A stretch of DNA of 64,000 nucleotides from an uncultured Sunxiuqinia sp. (GTDB lineage Bacteria > Bacteroidota > Bacteroidia > Bacteroidales > Prolixibacteraceae). The DNA lies in NCBI RefSeq assembly GCF_947495665.1, contig NZ_CANLZV010000010.1, forward strand, positions 95,992-159,991, in the 5' to 3' direction. Shown in pieces: positions 17,897 through 27,229 of this stretch; within the stretch, counting starts at the first letter, position 1; each line of letters opens with the position of its first letter. The notes below the pieces were generated by a model. The model made no database searches, was not told where the DNA came from, and was given only the letters and a program-made list of their open reading frames with translations. Position numbers and translations under genes: made by a program.

Positions 17897-18598
17897 TTAT
17901 ACATGCTTGACTTCAAAGCCTCCAAAAATCGTAAATCCCCGAATAACCAGTGTCTTGGAAGGATCGTATTGACGGTGCTGAAAGGTATCGCCCCGCTTAT
18001 CGGTAAAAGCGCCAAACATGGTGGTCACTTCATTCCGAACATTCCAGTCCAACGGAACCTTAATGCTGCAACCGCCAAAAATGGCCAATGAATCAATAAA
18101 AGCGCCTTGCGGAGCCAGCCGAGATTGCCGTAAATCATAATCGATACCGCCAAAAATGGAGGTGGCCCGTCCGCCCTTTAGGTTTTGGGAATTGATAAAT
18201 ATTTCGCGGCCACCAAAAATGACAAAGTCATCAAACTGATCAAAATCCCGGTCGCCTGTACCCTCCTCCAATCTGCCCTTTGAACTGTTTTGACGCATCA
18301 GAAGGAGTACGCCGGCTGCCACCAAAATCATTGGCCAGTACAAACGTCGCAGTTTCTGAGGTACCTCAATGAATTCGGGCAACATAAAAAAGCCACCAAT
18401 AACCATCAGGATTAATCCTCCGGTACGGTTACCTCCAATCCACGAGATTATTCCAATACCCACCAGCAACATTTGCCAGGAAATCAACACATCAAGGACA
18501 CTCCATGGAATCAGACCAATACGTTCAAGTATCATAAATGCCCCAATGGCAATCAGTACAACTCCAAAATAAAACCCTTTATTCTTCTTATTCTCCAT
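17897..18598 (-). CDS. LiaF-like membrane protein
   Basis: 233 residues with two regions. Residues 8-110 hold four transmembrane helices in two Gly-rich pairs (VVLIAIGAFMILERIG and LILMVIGGFFMLPEF among them). Residues 125-233 form a beta-solenoid-like tail with repeated FGG turns (VIFGGREIF, SIFGGIDYD, AIFGGCSIK, TIFGGFEVK), matching the C-terminal domain of LiaF/YvqF. In Firmicutes LiaF restrains the LiaRS envelope-stress system; here the kinase-regulator pair directly follows, so a similar role is likely but untested in this phylum. Confidence 0.85.
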   Translation of the reverse strand: MENKKNKGFYFGVVLIAIGAFMILERIGLIPWSVLDVLISWQMLLVGIGIISWIGGNRTGGLILMVIGGFFMLPEFIEVPQKLRRLYWPMILVAAGVLLLMRQNSSKGRLEEGTGDRDFDQFDDFVIFGGREIFINSQNLKGGRATSIFGGIDYDLRQSRLAPQGAFIDSLAIFGGCSIKVPLDWNVRNEVTTMFGAFTDKRGDTFQHRQYDPSKTLVIRGFTIFGGFEVKHV

Positions 18599-18697
18599 AA
18601 TCTTTCATATCAAAAATCCCACCTCTAAAATAGTTAAATTCTTCACCTAAACTCACCTTGCTTCAATACGCTCGCCCGCATGCGGTTAACAAACCCG

Positions 18698-19096
18698 CTA
18701 AAGAATTTTACTGATCAGAATAATTCCGACCACCACTAAAATGATCGGGAAGAAAACAATGGTCAGTATTCCCGGAATAATGACGTGCGGCAACACAAAC
18801 AGAACAGCCAGCACAAGCAGTAAAGCTCCAACCAATCGGCGGCCTGCAAGCAGCAAAACACCAACAATCAACAGAATTACCGGCCAGGTAATACTCACTG
18901 CTCCGACATGAAAAATGTTGAAGAAGTTTGACATTCCCTCCCGAACCGCATGCCAGCCCGGCAATCCAATATGCCAACCAAATTCTTTCAAAATCCAAAG
19001 AACCCCAACAATGATTAAAACTGTGCCTAGAAATGATCCGTCGGACTTGCGTTCTTTACTACACTTTCGTTCTTGTCTGTAAGAATTATTTTCCAT
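18698..19096 (-). CDS. Small four-helix membrane protein (LiaI/DUF5668-like)
   Basis: 132 residues: a basic Ser/Lys-rich cytoplasmic N-terminus of about 20 residues, then four hydrophobic segments (GTVLIIVGVLWILKEFG, SITWPVILLIVGVLLLAG, LVGALLLVLAVLFVLPHV, LTIVFFPIILVVVGIILI). It resembles the membrane half of the next protein but lacks the beta-solenoid tail. First gene of the four-gene sensing operon, with a 99-base gap to the LiaF-like gene. Confidence 0.8.
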   Translation of the reverse strand: MENNSYRQERKCSKERKSDGSFLGTVLIIVGVLWILKEFGWHIGLPGWHAVREGMSNFFNIFHVGAVSITWPVILLIVGVLLLAGRRLVGALLLVLAVLFVLPHVIIPGILTIVFFPIILVVVGIILISKIL

Positions 19097-19204
19097 AACC
19101 AGCTACCTTTAATTTCCAGGATAAAACTAAGAATTCCAAGCTGTCTGCTGAAAAGCTGATCGGTTAATGGAAGTGATTCATCGGTAAGAAGTAGGATAAA
19201 CTCA

Positions 19205-19234
19205 CAAAAAAGGCGAGACATCATCTGTCCCGCC
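19205..19234 (-). terminator. Terminator after glnS
   Basis: Minus-strand GGCGGGACA-GATGA-TGTCTCGCC (one G-U pair) followed by six T, 25 bases after the glnS stop. Confidence 0.9.
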
Positions 19235-19258
19235 CGTTCCTATCATCATCAATTAAAA

Positions 19259-20968
19259 TTATTTTCCTTTGAATTTTGACCAGTTGTCGCGCAATTGCGC
19301 AGTCCGGTTGAATACCAGTTTCTGGTCAGTGCTATCCAGGTCTACGTTGAAATACCCCAGCCGCTCAAACTGGAACGAATCCAAGGCTTTGGCTTGCTTA
19401 ACAAATGGCTCGATGTAGCACGTATTCAGCACCGTCAGTGAATCCGGGTTCATAAATTCCTTGAAGTCGCGGTCTTTATGTCCATCCGGCTCTTCGTCCA
19501 AAAACAAGCGGTCGTACAAACGTACCTCTGCTTCAACGTTTTCAGTAGCCGACACCCAGTGCAAAGTAGCTTTTACTTTACGGCCATCAGGCGAGTTACC
19601 ACCTTTGGTTTCGGGATCATACGTACAGTGCAATTCGGTAATTTCACCATTCTCATCTTTGATCACATCGTTGCAAGTGATGTAGTAAGCGTACCGCAGA
19701 CGAACTTCACGACCAGGCGCCAAACGGAAAAACTTACGTGGTGGTTCTTCCATAAAGTCATCGCGCTCAATGTAAATCTCCTTGGTAAACGGAACACTGC
19801 GTGTACCTGCATCCGGATTCTCCGGATTGTTGATCGCTTCCATCTCTTCAACCTGTCCTTCCGGATAATTGGTAATCACCACTTTCAAGGGGTTCAAAAC
19901 TCCCATTACCCGCTGTGCTTTTTTATTCAGATCTTCGCGAACACTGTGTTCCAACAAGGCGACATCAATGATGCCATCAACTTTAGTTACACCGATGCGC
20001 TCGGCAAAATTCCGGATCGACTCGGGTGTATATCCCCGACGACGCAAGCCCGAAATGGTGGGCATCCGTGGGTCATCCCAGCCATTCACATGCTTATCCT
20101 TCACCAGTTCCAGCAGTTTGCGCTTACTCATCACCGTGTAAGTCAGATTTAAGCGGGCAAACTCAATTTGGCGCGGACGGTATTCGCCGTCTTTCAGCTG
20201 ATCGATAAACCAGTTGTAAAGCGGGCGGTGTACTTCAAACTCCAGGGTACAAACCGAATGCGTAATGCCTTCCCAATAGTCGCTTTGCCCGTGAGCAAAA
20301 TCGTACATCGGGTAAATGCACCATTTTGTGCCAGTGCGGTGGTGTGGCGCATGCATCACCCGGTAGATAATCGGGTCGCGCATGTGCATATTCGGCGAAG
20401 CCATATCTATTTTGGCACGCAAAACGTGCTCTCCTTCTTTAAATTCTCCAGCCTTCATCTGCATAAACAAGTCGAGATTCTCCTCTACAGAACGGTTTCG
20501 GCATGGACTCTCTACTCCCGGACGGGTGGGTGTTCCTTTTTGGCTACTGATGGTTTCCGCATCCTGATCATCCACATAGGCTTTACCTTCCTGAATCAGT
20601 TTAACAGCAAAATCAAACAGTTTATCAAAGTAATCGGAAGCATAAAACTCACGGTCACCCCAGTCAAATCCCAGCCAACGTACGTCTTCCTTAATCGAAT
20701 CCACATATTCGGTTTCTTCTTTGGAAGGATTGGTATCATCAAAGCGAAGATTTGTCAGCCCGTTAAACTTCTGAGCGGTACCAAAATTTAAACAAATTGA
20801 TTTCGCATGCCCGATATGCAAATAGCCATTGGGCTCAGGCGGAAACCGCGTATGCACTCTTCCGTCATTCTTCCCTTCTTTCAGTTCTTCTTCAATAATT
20901 TGATGGATAAAATTCTTTTTAACCACCGGCTCTTTTTCAGGAGTTTTTTCGCTCATAGAAGTTTTCAA
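19259..20968 (-). CDS. glnS: Glutamine--tRNA ligase
   Basis: Class I aminoacyl-tRNA synthetase charging tRNA-Gln directly. 569 residues. The HIGH motif is in [16 protein letters not shown] (about residues 46-60); the KMSKS equivalent reads TVMSKRKLL. The Rossmann catalytic core is followed by the two beta-barrel anticodon-binding domains (from about residue 345; [19 protein letters not shown]). An alternative ATG lies four codons downstream. Its presence indicates direct Gln-tRNA-Gln formation rather than sole reliance on GatCAB amidation. Confidence 0.97.
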   Translation of the reverse strand: MKTSMSEKTPEKEPVVKKNFIHQIIEEELKEGKNDGRVHTRFPPEPNGYLHIGHAKSICLNFGTAQKFNGLTNLRFDDTNPSKEETEYVDSIKEDVRWLGFDWGDREFYASDYFDKLFDFAVKLIQEGKAYVDDQDAETISSQKGTPTRPGVESPCRNRSVEENLDLFMQMKAGEFKEGEHVLRAKIDMASPNMHMRDPIIYRVMHAPHHRTGTKWCIYPMYDFAHGQSDYWEGITHSVCTLEFEVHRPLYNWFIDQLKDGEYRPRQIEFARLNLTYTVMSKRKLLELVKDKHVNGWDDPRMPTISGLRRRGYTPESIRNFAERIGVTKVDGIIDVALLEHSVREDLNKKAQRVMGVLNPLKVVITNYPEGQVEEMEAINNPENPDAGTRSVPFTKEIYIERDDFMEEPPRKFFRLAPGREVRLRYAYYITCNDVIKDENGEITELHCTYDPETKGGNSPDGRKVKATLHWVSATENVEAEVRLYDRLFLDEEPDGHKDRDFKEFMNPDSLTVLNTCYIEPFVKQAKALDSFQFERLGYFNVDLDSTDQKLVFNRTAQLRDNWSKFKGK

Positions 20969-21141
20969 TTAATTACGGTCACGGACCTATTTATTACTTT
21001 CCGAATCGTCTATAAAACAGCTTATGAACAGGTCGAAATACAAAAATGACCATTCATAAGATTGAATAATCCACAAAAATATAAAATGATTCTGCACAAA
21101 TGGTTTTAAGTCCAATAAAATCTATTTCTAAAAAAGAAAAT

Positions 21142-21149
21142 TAATTTTG
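21142..21149 (+). promoter_or_regulatory. Candidate -7 box of folB
   Basis: TAATTTTG fits TAnnTTTG, 35 bases before the folB ATG. The -33 region is A/T-rich without a clear TTTG. Confidence 0.5.
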
Positions 21150-21184
21150 TCCTCTGGAAGTTTACCCTTTAAAACACACGAAAA

Positions 21185-21535
21185 ATGGGACAAATTGATT
21201 TGGAAGGACTGGAGTTTTTTGCCTATCACGGGCATTACCCGGTTGAAAAAGAAGTGGGCAACAAGTTTATCCTGAATGTAAGCATTCAAACCGACTGCGA
21301 AGCAGCTGCCAAGTCGGACCGCCTGAAAGATGCCCTGAATTATCAGAGAGCCTATGAACTGATTAAAGAGGAAATGGCCATTCCATCTGATTTGCTGGAA
21401 AATGTAGCCACCCGCATTGTGGATCGCCTTTACGATGCTTTCCCGCAAATTGAGCATGCCAAAGTAAAAATCTCAAAAATGAATCCTCCCATGGGCGGGC
21501 AGATTGAAAAAGTTAGTCTGACGATCAGCCGCTAA
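21185..21535 (+). CDS. folB: Dihydroneopterin aldolase
   Basis: Folate-pathway enzyme that cleaves 7,8-dihydroneopterin to 6-hydroxymethyl-dihydropterin and glycolaldehyde. 116 residues, family length. Markers: LEGLEFFAYHGHYPVEKEVG at the N-terminus (the conserved Y/H-G-x-x-x-x-E block), the LNYQRAYELI helix, LLENVATRIVDRL, and the C-terminal KMNPPMGGQIEKVSLTISR strand. It is a single gene that converges with the SGNH gene; no other folate gene is in view. Confidence 0.95.
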   Translation: MGQIDLEGLEFFAYHGHYPVEKEVGNKFILNVSIQTDCEAAAKSDRLKDALNYQRAYELIKEEMAIPSDLLENVATRIVDRLYDAFPQIEHAKVKISKMNPPMGGQIEKVSLTISR

Positions 21536-21557
21536 AGTTTGCAGGGTATCATCCCAC

Positions 21558-23006
21558 TTACAGTTTACCTCTGTTAAGATTGACATAGCCTGAAAGCGCA
21601 CAGGATTGGAGTTTTTTAAGTTCTTTGGCTAGTGTCAGGGCAGTTAACCGGGCACCAGCGGCATTGGTACGAACCGGATCGTTGGTGAAAAGCTGCCGGG
21701 CTATTTGGGGCCCCATGGCCTCATACTCCAAGGTAATAACGTGGTTTAAATCAATATAGAAAACCTGTCCGGACTGAGCCAAATCACGAGCCCACAGGGA
21801 ATTGCTGTCACTTACGCTTTCCAATTTTCCACCCGACCATTTGTTGTGCGGAGTCGGAGAAATAAGGATGACCACTACACCTTTGGCTTTTGCCTCTATA
21901 AGGTGCTTTTTCAAAACTTCGGTGTAAGAATAACTTTGTGCATTGGGGCTGTTCTTTGTACTTGATCGGCCGAGCTGGATCAGCAAGAAATCATCTTCCT
22001 TCATCTGTTCCATCAGCTCATTCCAAAACCTCTCCGAATAATAACTCAAACCATTGTTGGCAATGGCTGTCGGGGTAAAAATATTTAGCCGACTGGTGTC
22101 CAGATAAGCCGGAAGCTCCCGGCTCCAGTCAACAGCTTTCTCATTGGATGACTTCACAGGTGAGTTTGATACCAAAAAAAGATTGCGCTTCACCGGAAAG
22201 TTAAGTGTTGGATTCTCCTGTAAGTAATCCTTCAGCTTGCAACTAGAGGCTTGATTCAAACCTTCCACCACTAGTGAGGCTGCGAAGATTGCTCCCTTGG
22301 CTGTTGTATGTGTTGGGTCGTTCTTAAAGAAAAAAGTGCCGGTAACCGAATCTTCGCCCAAGGCTTCCATTGCGCGGGCCATCTTCTCATTCAGATCAAT
22401 AAACTCTACCTCTTCAAAAGTAGCCACTTCGCGGGCCCATTCGCTATAGCTTGCATTATCCCTCAGTACCTCTCCATTCACCCAATTGTTGCGAGAAATA
22501 GGAGACAATACAACAGGAATGGCTCCTTTTTCCTTCGCTTCAACAATATACTGACGCAAATACCAGCCGTAGGTATGAACCACTTCACGCTCGCCTGTGA
22601 GCAGGTTGTCGATCTCCTCCATTTTATCGCTGATGCCTTCAAAAGTGCCGCGTGCCCGAAAGTTATCATTAACAGGACCGGCATCATTGTGCCCAAACTG
22701 AATCAACACATAGTCGCCGGCTTGCAGGCTATGCAAAACTTCCTCCCAATGTCCCTGAGTCCTGAAAGTACGGCTGCTGGTTCCTCCCAAGGCATGATTT
22801 TCAACCCGGATTCTGGTTGTATCAAAATAAAGGGCAAGAGGTTCGCCCCAGCCCCACAGTCCGTCGGCCCCATCGCCCCGTCCGTTTTTCACGGTGGAAT
22901 CCCCAATAAGGTAAACAGTCGGTTTTCCGGTCGGTGCTTCCTCCTTGTCAGCCTGGCAGCCACTCAATAAACTAATCAACAGGAAAAAGACTACGATTCG
23001 TATCAT
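21558..23006 (-). CDS. Tandem SGNH lipoprotein esterase, second domain degenerate
   Basis: 482 residues from the ATG at 23006 (MIRIVVFFLLISLLSGCQ, a lipoprotein signal with Cys at about 17); an ATG at 23039 only adds residues before the signal. Domain 1 (about 25-255) is a rhamnogalacturonan-acetylesterase-type SGNH hydrolase with YLIGDSTVKNG (nucleophile Ser), LGGTSSRTF, IQFGHNDAG and NDPTHTTAKGA (Asp-x-x-His). Domain 2 (about 270-480) repeats the fold, but the blocks read FLVSNSPVKSS, IQLGRSSTK and NDPVRTNAAGA, so the block III Asn and catalytic His are lost. Probable surface or periplasmic deacetylase of pectin-like glycan; domain 2 may be structural or carbohydrate-binding. Confidence 0.88.
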   Translation of the reverse strand: MIRIVVFFLLISLLSGCQADKEEAPTGKPTVYLIGDSTVKNGRGDGADGLWGWGEPLALYFDTTRIRVENHALGGTSSRTFRTQGHWEEVLHSLQAGDYVLIQFGHNDAGPVNDNFRARGTFEGISDKMEEIDNLLTGEREVVHTYGWYLRQYIVEAKEKGAIPVVLSPISRNNWVNGEVLRDNASYSEWAREVATFEEVEFIDLNEKMARAMEALGEDSVTGTFFFKNDPTHTTAKGAIFAASLVVEGLNQASSCKLKDYLQENPTLNFPVKRNLFLVSNSPVKSSNEKAVDWSRELPAYLDTSRLNIFTPTAIANNGLSYYSERFWNELMEQMKEDDFLLIQLGRSSTKNSPNAQSYSYTEVLKKHLIEAKAKGVVVILISPTPHNKWSGGKLESVSDSNSLWARDLAQSGQVFYIDLNHVITLEYEAMGPQIARQLFTNDPVRTNAAGARLTALTLAKELKKLQSCALSGYVNLNRGKL

Positions 23007-23153
23007 GATTTCATTTTTTTGATTCAAGCTTTGCAACAAAAAGAAACGAAAAATACACCCTTCGCTTTTGTGAAGTTACAAACAAATAAGTAGGTTTTCC
23101 GCCTTCCAATACAGAAAGTTAGAAATTGTCCCTGAGTATCATCGGTATAAGAC

Positions 23154-23411
23154 CTAGCGGAAGAGCCTCCAGACAAAACCCATAAAAAACGGAGAGTAGA
23201 AAATAAACTTAGGCTCCCCATATTGGCCATAACTAAAGTCAACTGTCAAACTCTCAAATGCCAAACGTTTATTGAAATATAGAATCACTGAAATGGTTAT
23301 AGAATAAGGTTTTCCCCACTCAACTCCGTAATCCGTGTTTCTGATTTCTGATTCAAATTCCACCAAAGAAACACCCCCATTGATAAAAGTTTTCTGTATT
23401 TTTATCACCAT
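23154..23411 (-). CDS. Possible small hypothetical protein
   Basis: 85 residues, unrecognised. The sequence is rich in aromatic and beta-forming residues (YSITISVILYFNKRLAF; FIFYSPFFMGFVWRLFR) and looks more protein-like than a chance frame. It has no signal peptide, promoter or homologous neighbour that I can identify. It could be a fragment of a larger, decayed gene. The flanks (23007-23153 and 23412-23546) are A/T-rich with no further features. Confidence 0.35.
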   Translation of the reverse strand: MVIKIQKTFINGGVSLVEFESEIRNTDYGVEWGKPYSITISVILYFNKRLAFESLTVDFSYGQYGEPKFIFYSPFFMGFVWRLFR

Positions 23412-23546
23412 GAATTACCTTTTTTAAAAAATCACTAAAGCCTGACTTTAAAAAAATTGACGATTGACATCTTATTCCAAAACTGACATTCGTAGAGAAA
23501 CAGTTCAATTGGATCAGATGTCAAACATACCTAGCTAATACGAGTA

Positions 23547-24188
23547 ATGAAAGATTCCGAATATTGGAACATTTTTGTTAATGGGCAAAAACAAATTCTT
23601 GAAGTCATATATACCAAATACTATGACCACTTACTAAACTATGGATTGAAGTTATATCCTGACACAGATTTCATAAAAGATTGTATACAGGATTTGTTTG
23701 TAAAGCTGTACTCAGGTAAGAATATAAAATCTACTCCTTGTGTTCGTTCGTATCTGCTAAAATCGATTCGTAATATTATCATTGATAAGCTGACAAAAAA
23801 CAAGCTTTATCTTTCTGAAAAAGAGACACCTTTTCATCTGATTATTGATGACGATGAGTTGGAGAAAAATTTCGGGGCAAATAATGATGAAGAACTACTA
23901 TTGGTCAAAAAGTTAATCAACTGCTACAATCAATTATCAGACAAGCAGAGACAAATTATCTATTTAAAGTATATACAAGAACTTTCCCACAGAGAAATTG
24001 CTGAGATTCTTGGTATTAACGAACAATCCTCAATGAATCTGGCTTCAAGAGCGCTGGCCAAACTACGGAAATTATTACTTGACAAAAACAACCAATCTTT
24101 TTTCAATAGCGAAACACTGGAAAAGAATCTGATCCTGTTACTCCTTATGAATCGACAAACTTTTTATAAAGCAAATCATTCAACTTAG
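23547..24188 (+). CDS. ECF-type RNA polymerase sigma factor
   Basis: 213 residues of the Bacteroidota FecI-like group. Region 2 spans about 18-85 (KYYDHLLNYGLKLYPDTDF, then IQDLFVKLY). Region 4 spans about 130-185 (LSDKQRQIIYLKYIQ, then SHREIAEILGINEQSS as helix-turn-helix). The C-terminal tail is long and Asn/Leu-rich. Such sigmas pair with FecR anti-sigmas and STN-bearing SusC proteins. Here fecR lies 6.6 kb away at the far end of the facing cluster rather than next door. No TAnnTTTG promoter is seen upstream. Confidence 0.93.
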   Translation: MKDSEYWNIFVNGQKQILEVIYTKYYDHLLNYGLKLYPDTDFIKDCIQDLFVKLYSGKNIKSTPCVRSYLLKSIRNIIIDKLTKNKLYLSEKETPFHLIIDDDELEKNFGANNDEELLLVKKLINCYNQLSDKQRQIIYLKYIQELSHREIAEILGINEQSSMNLASRALAKLRKLLLDKNNQSFFNSETLEKNLILLLLMNRQTFYKANHST

Positions 24189-24329
24189 GCATGGACGAGG
24201 TATCGAAGATTTTCATCCGATAATCGGAAGCAGAAAAGTTATATCCTGTAAATAGTTCACATTCTCGCAACCGAGTAAATCCCCCTAAAACACAGTCAAA
24301 CAAATAGATCGAAAGAGGAACTTTGACCG

Positions 24330-24374
24330 CAAAATAAAATTTCCTGACCCGCTGATGTTCAGTGGATCAGGAAA
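24330..24374 (-). terminator. Terminator of the susC-susD-phosphodiesterase operon
   Basis: The inverted repeat 24340-24374 pairs TTTCCTGA with TCAGGAAA around an inner 7-bp stem (one G-U). On the minus strand it is followed by ATTTTATTTT. It lies 75 bases after the phosphodiesterase stop. Confidence 0.85.
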
Positions 24375-24448
24375 TCAATACCGTAAATATCATTTGTAGC
24401 TCCTCGCATTTCACTCCTTGTGAACGAATGCAACGGAAGACCTACAGC

Positions 24449-25684
24449 TTATTTTCTTAACCAGCGGTTAAGCGCATTGTGTGGTGTGCTCACCACAAAT
24501 TTGTAAAATTTCGATGCCGGATATTGCGATATGTCTACTGTAAAAGCCCCTGCTTTAGCAGGAACTTCCCCCAGTTCTATCCATTCTTCAACTCCACCTT
24601 CTTTGAAATGGTTAGTAGTAGCCATATAAATGATAGCCTTATTATTTGTCGATGAGCTATTCCAGCTAAGAACCACAGTATCATCATAGGGGCTGGTCTT
24701 AAGAGCTGAAATATCGTTCTTTCCCAAAAATGAGATTCCGTCTTGCTCAAAGGCCAGATCACGGGGCACATCGAAATCCATAAAATGACAAATTGTAGGT
24801 AAAATATCAACTAAAGACAGGGAAGCACTACCAAAATGGTTATTAACCTTTTTCTGATTGGTTGAAATCCATACAGAGCGTTCTCTTTCCGACTGCCCAC
24901 CATGGCCGTGTCCACTTTCCGAACGACCATGATCAGTGGTAACAATAACCAGCCAATCTTCATCAAACATTTTTTCACGATATTGAACAGCCTCCCAGAT
25001 TTGAGCAATCAATTGATCTGTTTTATTCACATAGTCATCCATAAAGGCTCCATCTCCATAAAGATGAAAACCAGAATCGGTATACCACAAATAAACCCAA
25101 CTCAAATCCGGAGCATCACGACGAATACTTGCTGCTGCTTTTTGGCAAACAACAGAGTCAATTTCAAAAATCTGCTTATGGTCTTTTTTCTCCGGGAAGC
25201 GCGTTTTATCAAGTTCATAGCCATCGTATACATAGTCTATTTGAAGCTGATTCGTTTCCTCTTTTCCTTCGCCAATAAGAACGGTTCGATTATCAACCCA
25301 GCTGGAAAAAAGCGCCGTCTTAAAATCCTGTTGTTGCTCTTTCGCTATTCGGAAAATACTCCAATAATTATAGTTAGGCTTCAAATTCGAATTGCCTGGT
25401 ACATTATGCTTATTAAGCCACGTTCCGGTTAGAATATTAGTATATCCTACAGCCGAGATAGTTGGGGTTTGCGAATATCCTCCTATTTCGCCGCCGGTAT
25501 ACGCTCGCGCATAAGCCCCTTTATCGGCAATATCAAATACTGTCTTGGGACGAACACGTTCCACATAATCGGCTGGGATACCATCAAGAACAATATAAAC
25601 AACTTTGCGAGTTTTTGCCTGGATGGTAAAAAATACCATCCAAGCAAAGACTACTGTCAAAAACACTTTTTTTATACTCATCAT
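24449..25684 (-). CDS. Secreted alkaline-phosphatase-superfamily phosphodiesterase
   Basis: 411 residues with a signal peptide (1-23, ending FFTIQA) and the NPP/phosphodiesterase fold: metal Asp in VVYIVLDGIPADYV, nucleophile Thr in SAVGYTNILTGTW, then WYTDSGFH and TTDHGRSESGHGHGG for the second metal site. Residues about 320-411 form a C-terminal beta-domain ending in NALNRWLRK. Family members cleave nucleotide, glycerophospho- or phosphonate-type diesters. As the last gene after susC-susD (11-base gap) it likely processes the phosphorylated ligand captured by that pair, at the cell surface or in the periplasm. Confidence 0.88.
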   Translation of the reverse strand: MMSIKKVFLTVVFAWMVFFTIQAKTRKVVYIVLDGIPADYVERVRPKTVFDIADKGAYARAYTGGEIGGYSQTPTISAVGYTNILTGTWLNKHNVPGNSNLKPNYNYWSIFRIAKEQQQDFKTALFSSWVDNRTVLIGEGKEETNQLQIDYVYDGYELDKTRFPEKKDHKQIFEIDSVVCQKAAASIRRDAPDLSWVYLWYTDSGFHLYGDGAFMDDYVNKTDQLIAQIWEAVQYREKMFDEDWLVIVTTDHGRSESGHGHGGQSERERSVWISTNQKKVNNHFGSASLSLVDILPTICHFMDFDVPRDLAFEQDGISFLGKNDISALKTSPYDDTVVLSWNSSSTNNKAIIYMATTNHFKEGGVEEWIELGEVPAKAGAFTVDISQYPASKFYKFVVSTPHNALNRWLRK

Positions 25685-25695
25685 TCAATTTCGCA

Positions 25696-27216
25696 TTATT
25701 TTAATATCCACATGAGTTTATTCACCTCATCAACTCCTTCATATTGGCTATCTAGTGCTTTCTGAACCTGTTCCTTATTATAATCAAATTCAACCTGAGG
25801 ATACAACCAACGCACCGGGATTTTAGACGGCTCTTTAAAATTCAAATTCGTTTCGGGATTTATTGGTAAAACCGGGTATCCCGTACGTCTGTAATCATAA
25901 TACGGCTGCCAAGCGAGTTGCAAGAATGAAGCTACGTACTTTTGCTCCATAAGCATCTCCAGTTTGTCTTCAAACTCTCCGGATAATTGAACCGAAGGAT
26001 TTACCAAATAATCATCAATTACTTCGTCTGTAATCTTTCGCCCATGATGATAAGTGACATCATCAGGAGTCCATTCACGAAGAAAATCAAAATGTGCTCG
26101 TATTCCCTTTGTATAAAACAATGAAGCATCTTCTGTAATCCAGCCACGCAATGCAGCTTCAGCAAGAATAAAGTTTTGCTCAGCATAACCAATTAGGATA
26201 TAAGGCTCACCCGGCTCATAGTAAATGAATCGTTTATTAAACCCACAATATTCTCCAGACACATATTTAGCTCTAATATCCTCAATAGGATCCGAAACCT
26301 CAACTCCAACATAAGCGTCAAAATCACTTTCTACCTTCCCCTCCGCAAGTTTAGCTTTTGAAGGAGACGCAAAATAAAACATCCTATAATCGTTATTCTC
26401 TTGCAAAATATCCATCAACGTATTCGAAAGCATCGGATAGTCAAAGTGCTTATTATAGGCAATATTAAAAGGATACAACTGACCTGATTTACTTGAGAAT
26501 ACCAGTTGGAGATTATCTCCGTTCCCTTCCATTAAAAGACCACGTTGATAAACTTGTGCAAATTTTTGCTTTACATTAAGATCAGTATCTGATTCTTTTT
26601 TGGAAAGATTGATAAGTACCCTTAACTCAAAGGCATTAACAACCTTTCTCCACTTATTGACATTTCCTCCAAAAATAGGATCTCCTTCAAAATCTGAAGC
26701 GTTACCGAATAACTCAACAGAACGATCCAAATTGGTCAGCAAAGATTTAAAAATATCTTTCTGAGCATCGTATTTAGGGGTTAACAAATTCTCTTTACCT
26801 TTCAATATTTCGGAGTAGGGAATATCGCCCACGGCAATAGTCTGATTGTAAATCAAATAACTTTCCAAGAAAAGAGCTAATGCCTCATAGGCATCACGAT
26901 CCCGTTCTTCGGCCAGTTCAGCCATAAGTCGATAGTTTCGCAATGTCGTAAAACTATCAAAACTCGCCCTTCCAAAGTTGTTATATTGATTTCCTCGCGA
27001 ACCTTCACCCCACGCCAAATACTTGGGAAGAAATTGACTATCTACAAAACCTACACCTGATGACGGTTTCATGATTCCCATAATAGCCCCGGTAGCTAAA
27101 AGTTTCGAGTTTACTTTCGTAGCTGAATCGCTATTGGTATTCAACTCATCGAATTTACTGCATGCGGCAAATAAGATTAAAGCTGCAAACCCTATTATTA
27201 TTTTATTTAAATTCAT
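25696..27216 (-). CDS. SusD/RagB-like surface nutrient-binding lipoprotein (SusD-like_2 type)
   Basis: 506 residues with a lipoprotein signal (LILFAACS, Cys at about 19). The N-terminal tetratricopeptide-like helices include FDELNTNSDSATKVNSKLL and LRNYRLMAELAEERDRD; the C-terminus has ASFLQLAWQPYYDYRRTGYP and INPETNLN, as in the SusD-like_2 group, which differs from classical SusD. It forms the lid of the SusC channel and holds the ligand. It follows susC by 13 bases. Confidence 0.93.
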   Translation of the reverse strand: MNLNKIIIGFAALILFAACSKFDELNTNSDSATKVNSKLLATGAIMGIMKPSSGVGFVDSQFLPKYLAWGEGSRGNQYNNFGRASFDSFTTLRNYRLMAELAEERDRDAYEALALFLESYLIYNQTIAVGDIPYSEILKGKENLLTPKYDAQKDIFKSLLTNLDRSVELFGNASDFEGDPIFGGNVNKWRKVVNAFELRVLINLSKKESDTDLNVKQKFAQVYQRGLLMEGNGDNLQLVFSSKSGQLYPFNIAYNKHFDYPMLSNTLMDILQENNDYRMFYFASPSKAKLAEGKVESDFDAYVGVEVSDPIEDIRAKYVSGEYCGFNKRFIYYEPGEPYILIGYAEQNFILAEAALRGWITEDASLFYTKGIRAHFDFLREWTPDDVTYHHGRKITDEVIDDYLVNPSVQLSGEFEDKLEMLMEQKYVASFLQLAWQPYYDYRRTGYPVLPINPETNLNFKEPSKIPVRWLYPQVEFDYNKEQVQKALDSQYEGVDEVNKLMWILK

Positions 27217-27229
27217 AGTTTTAAAAAGA

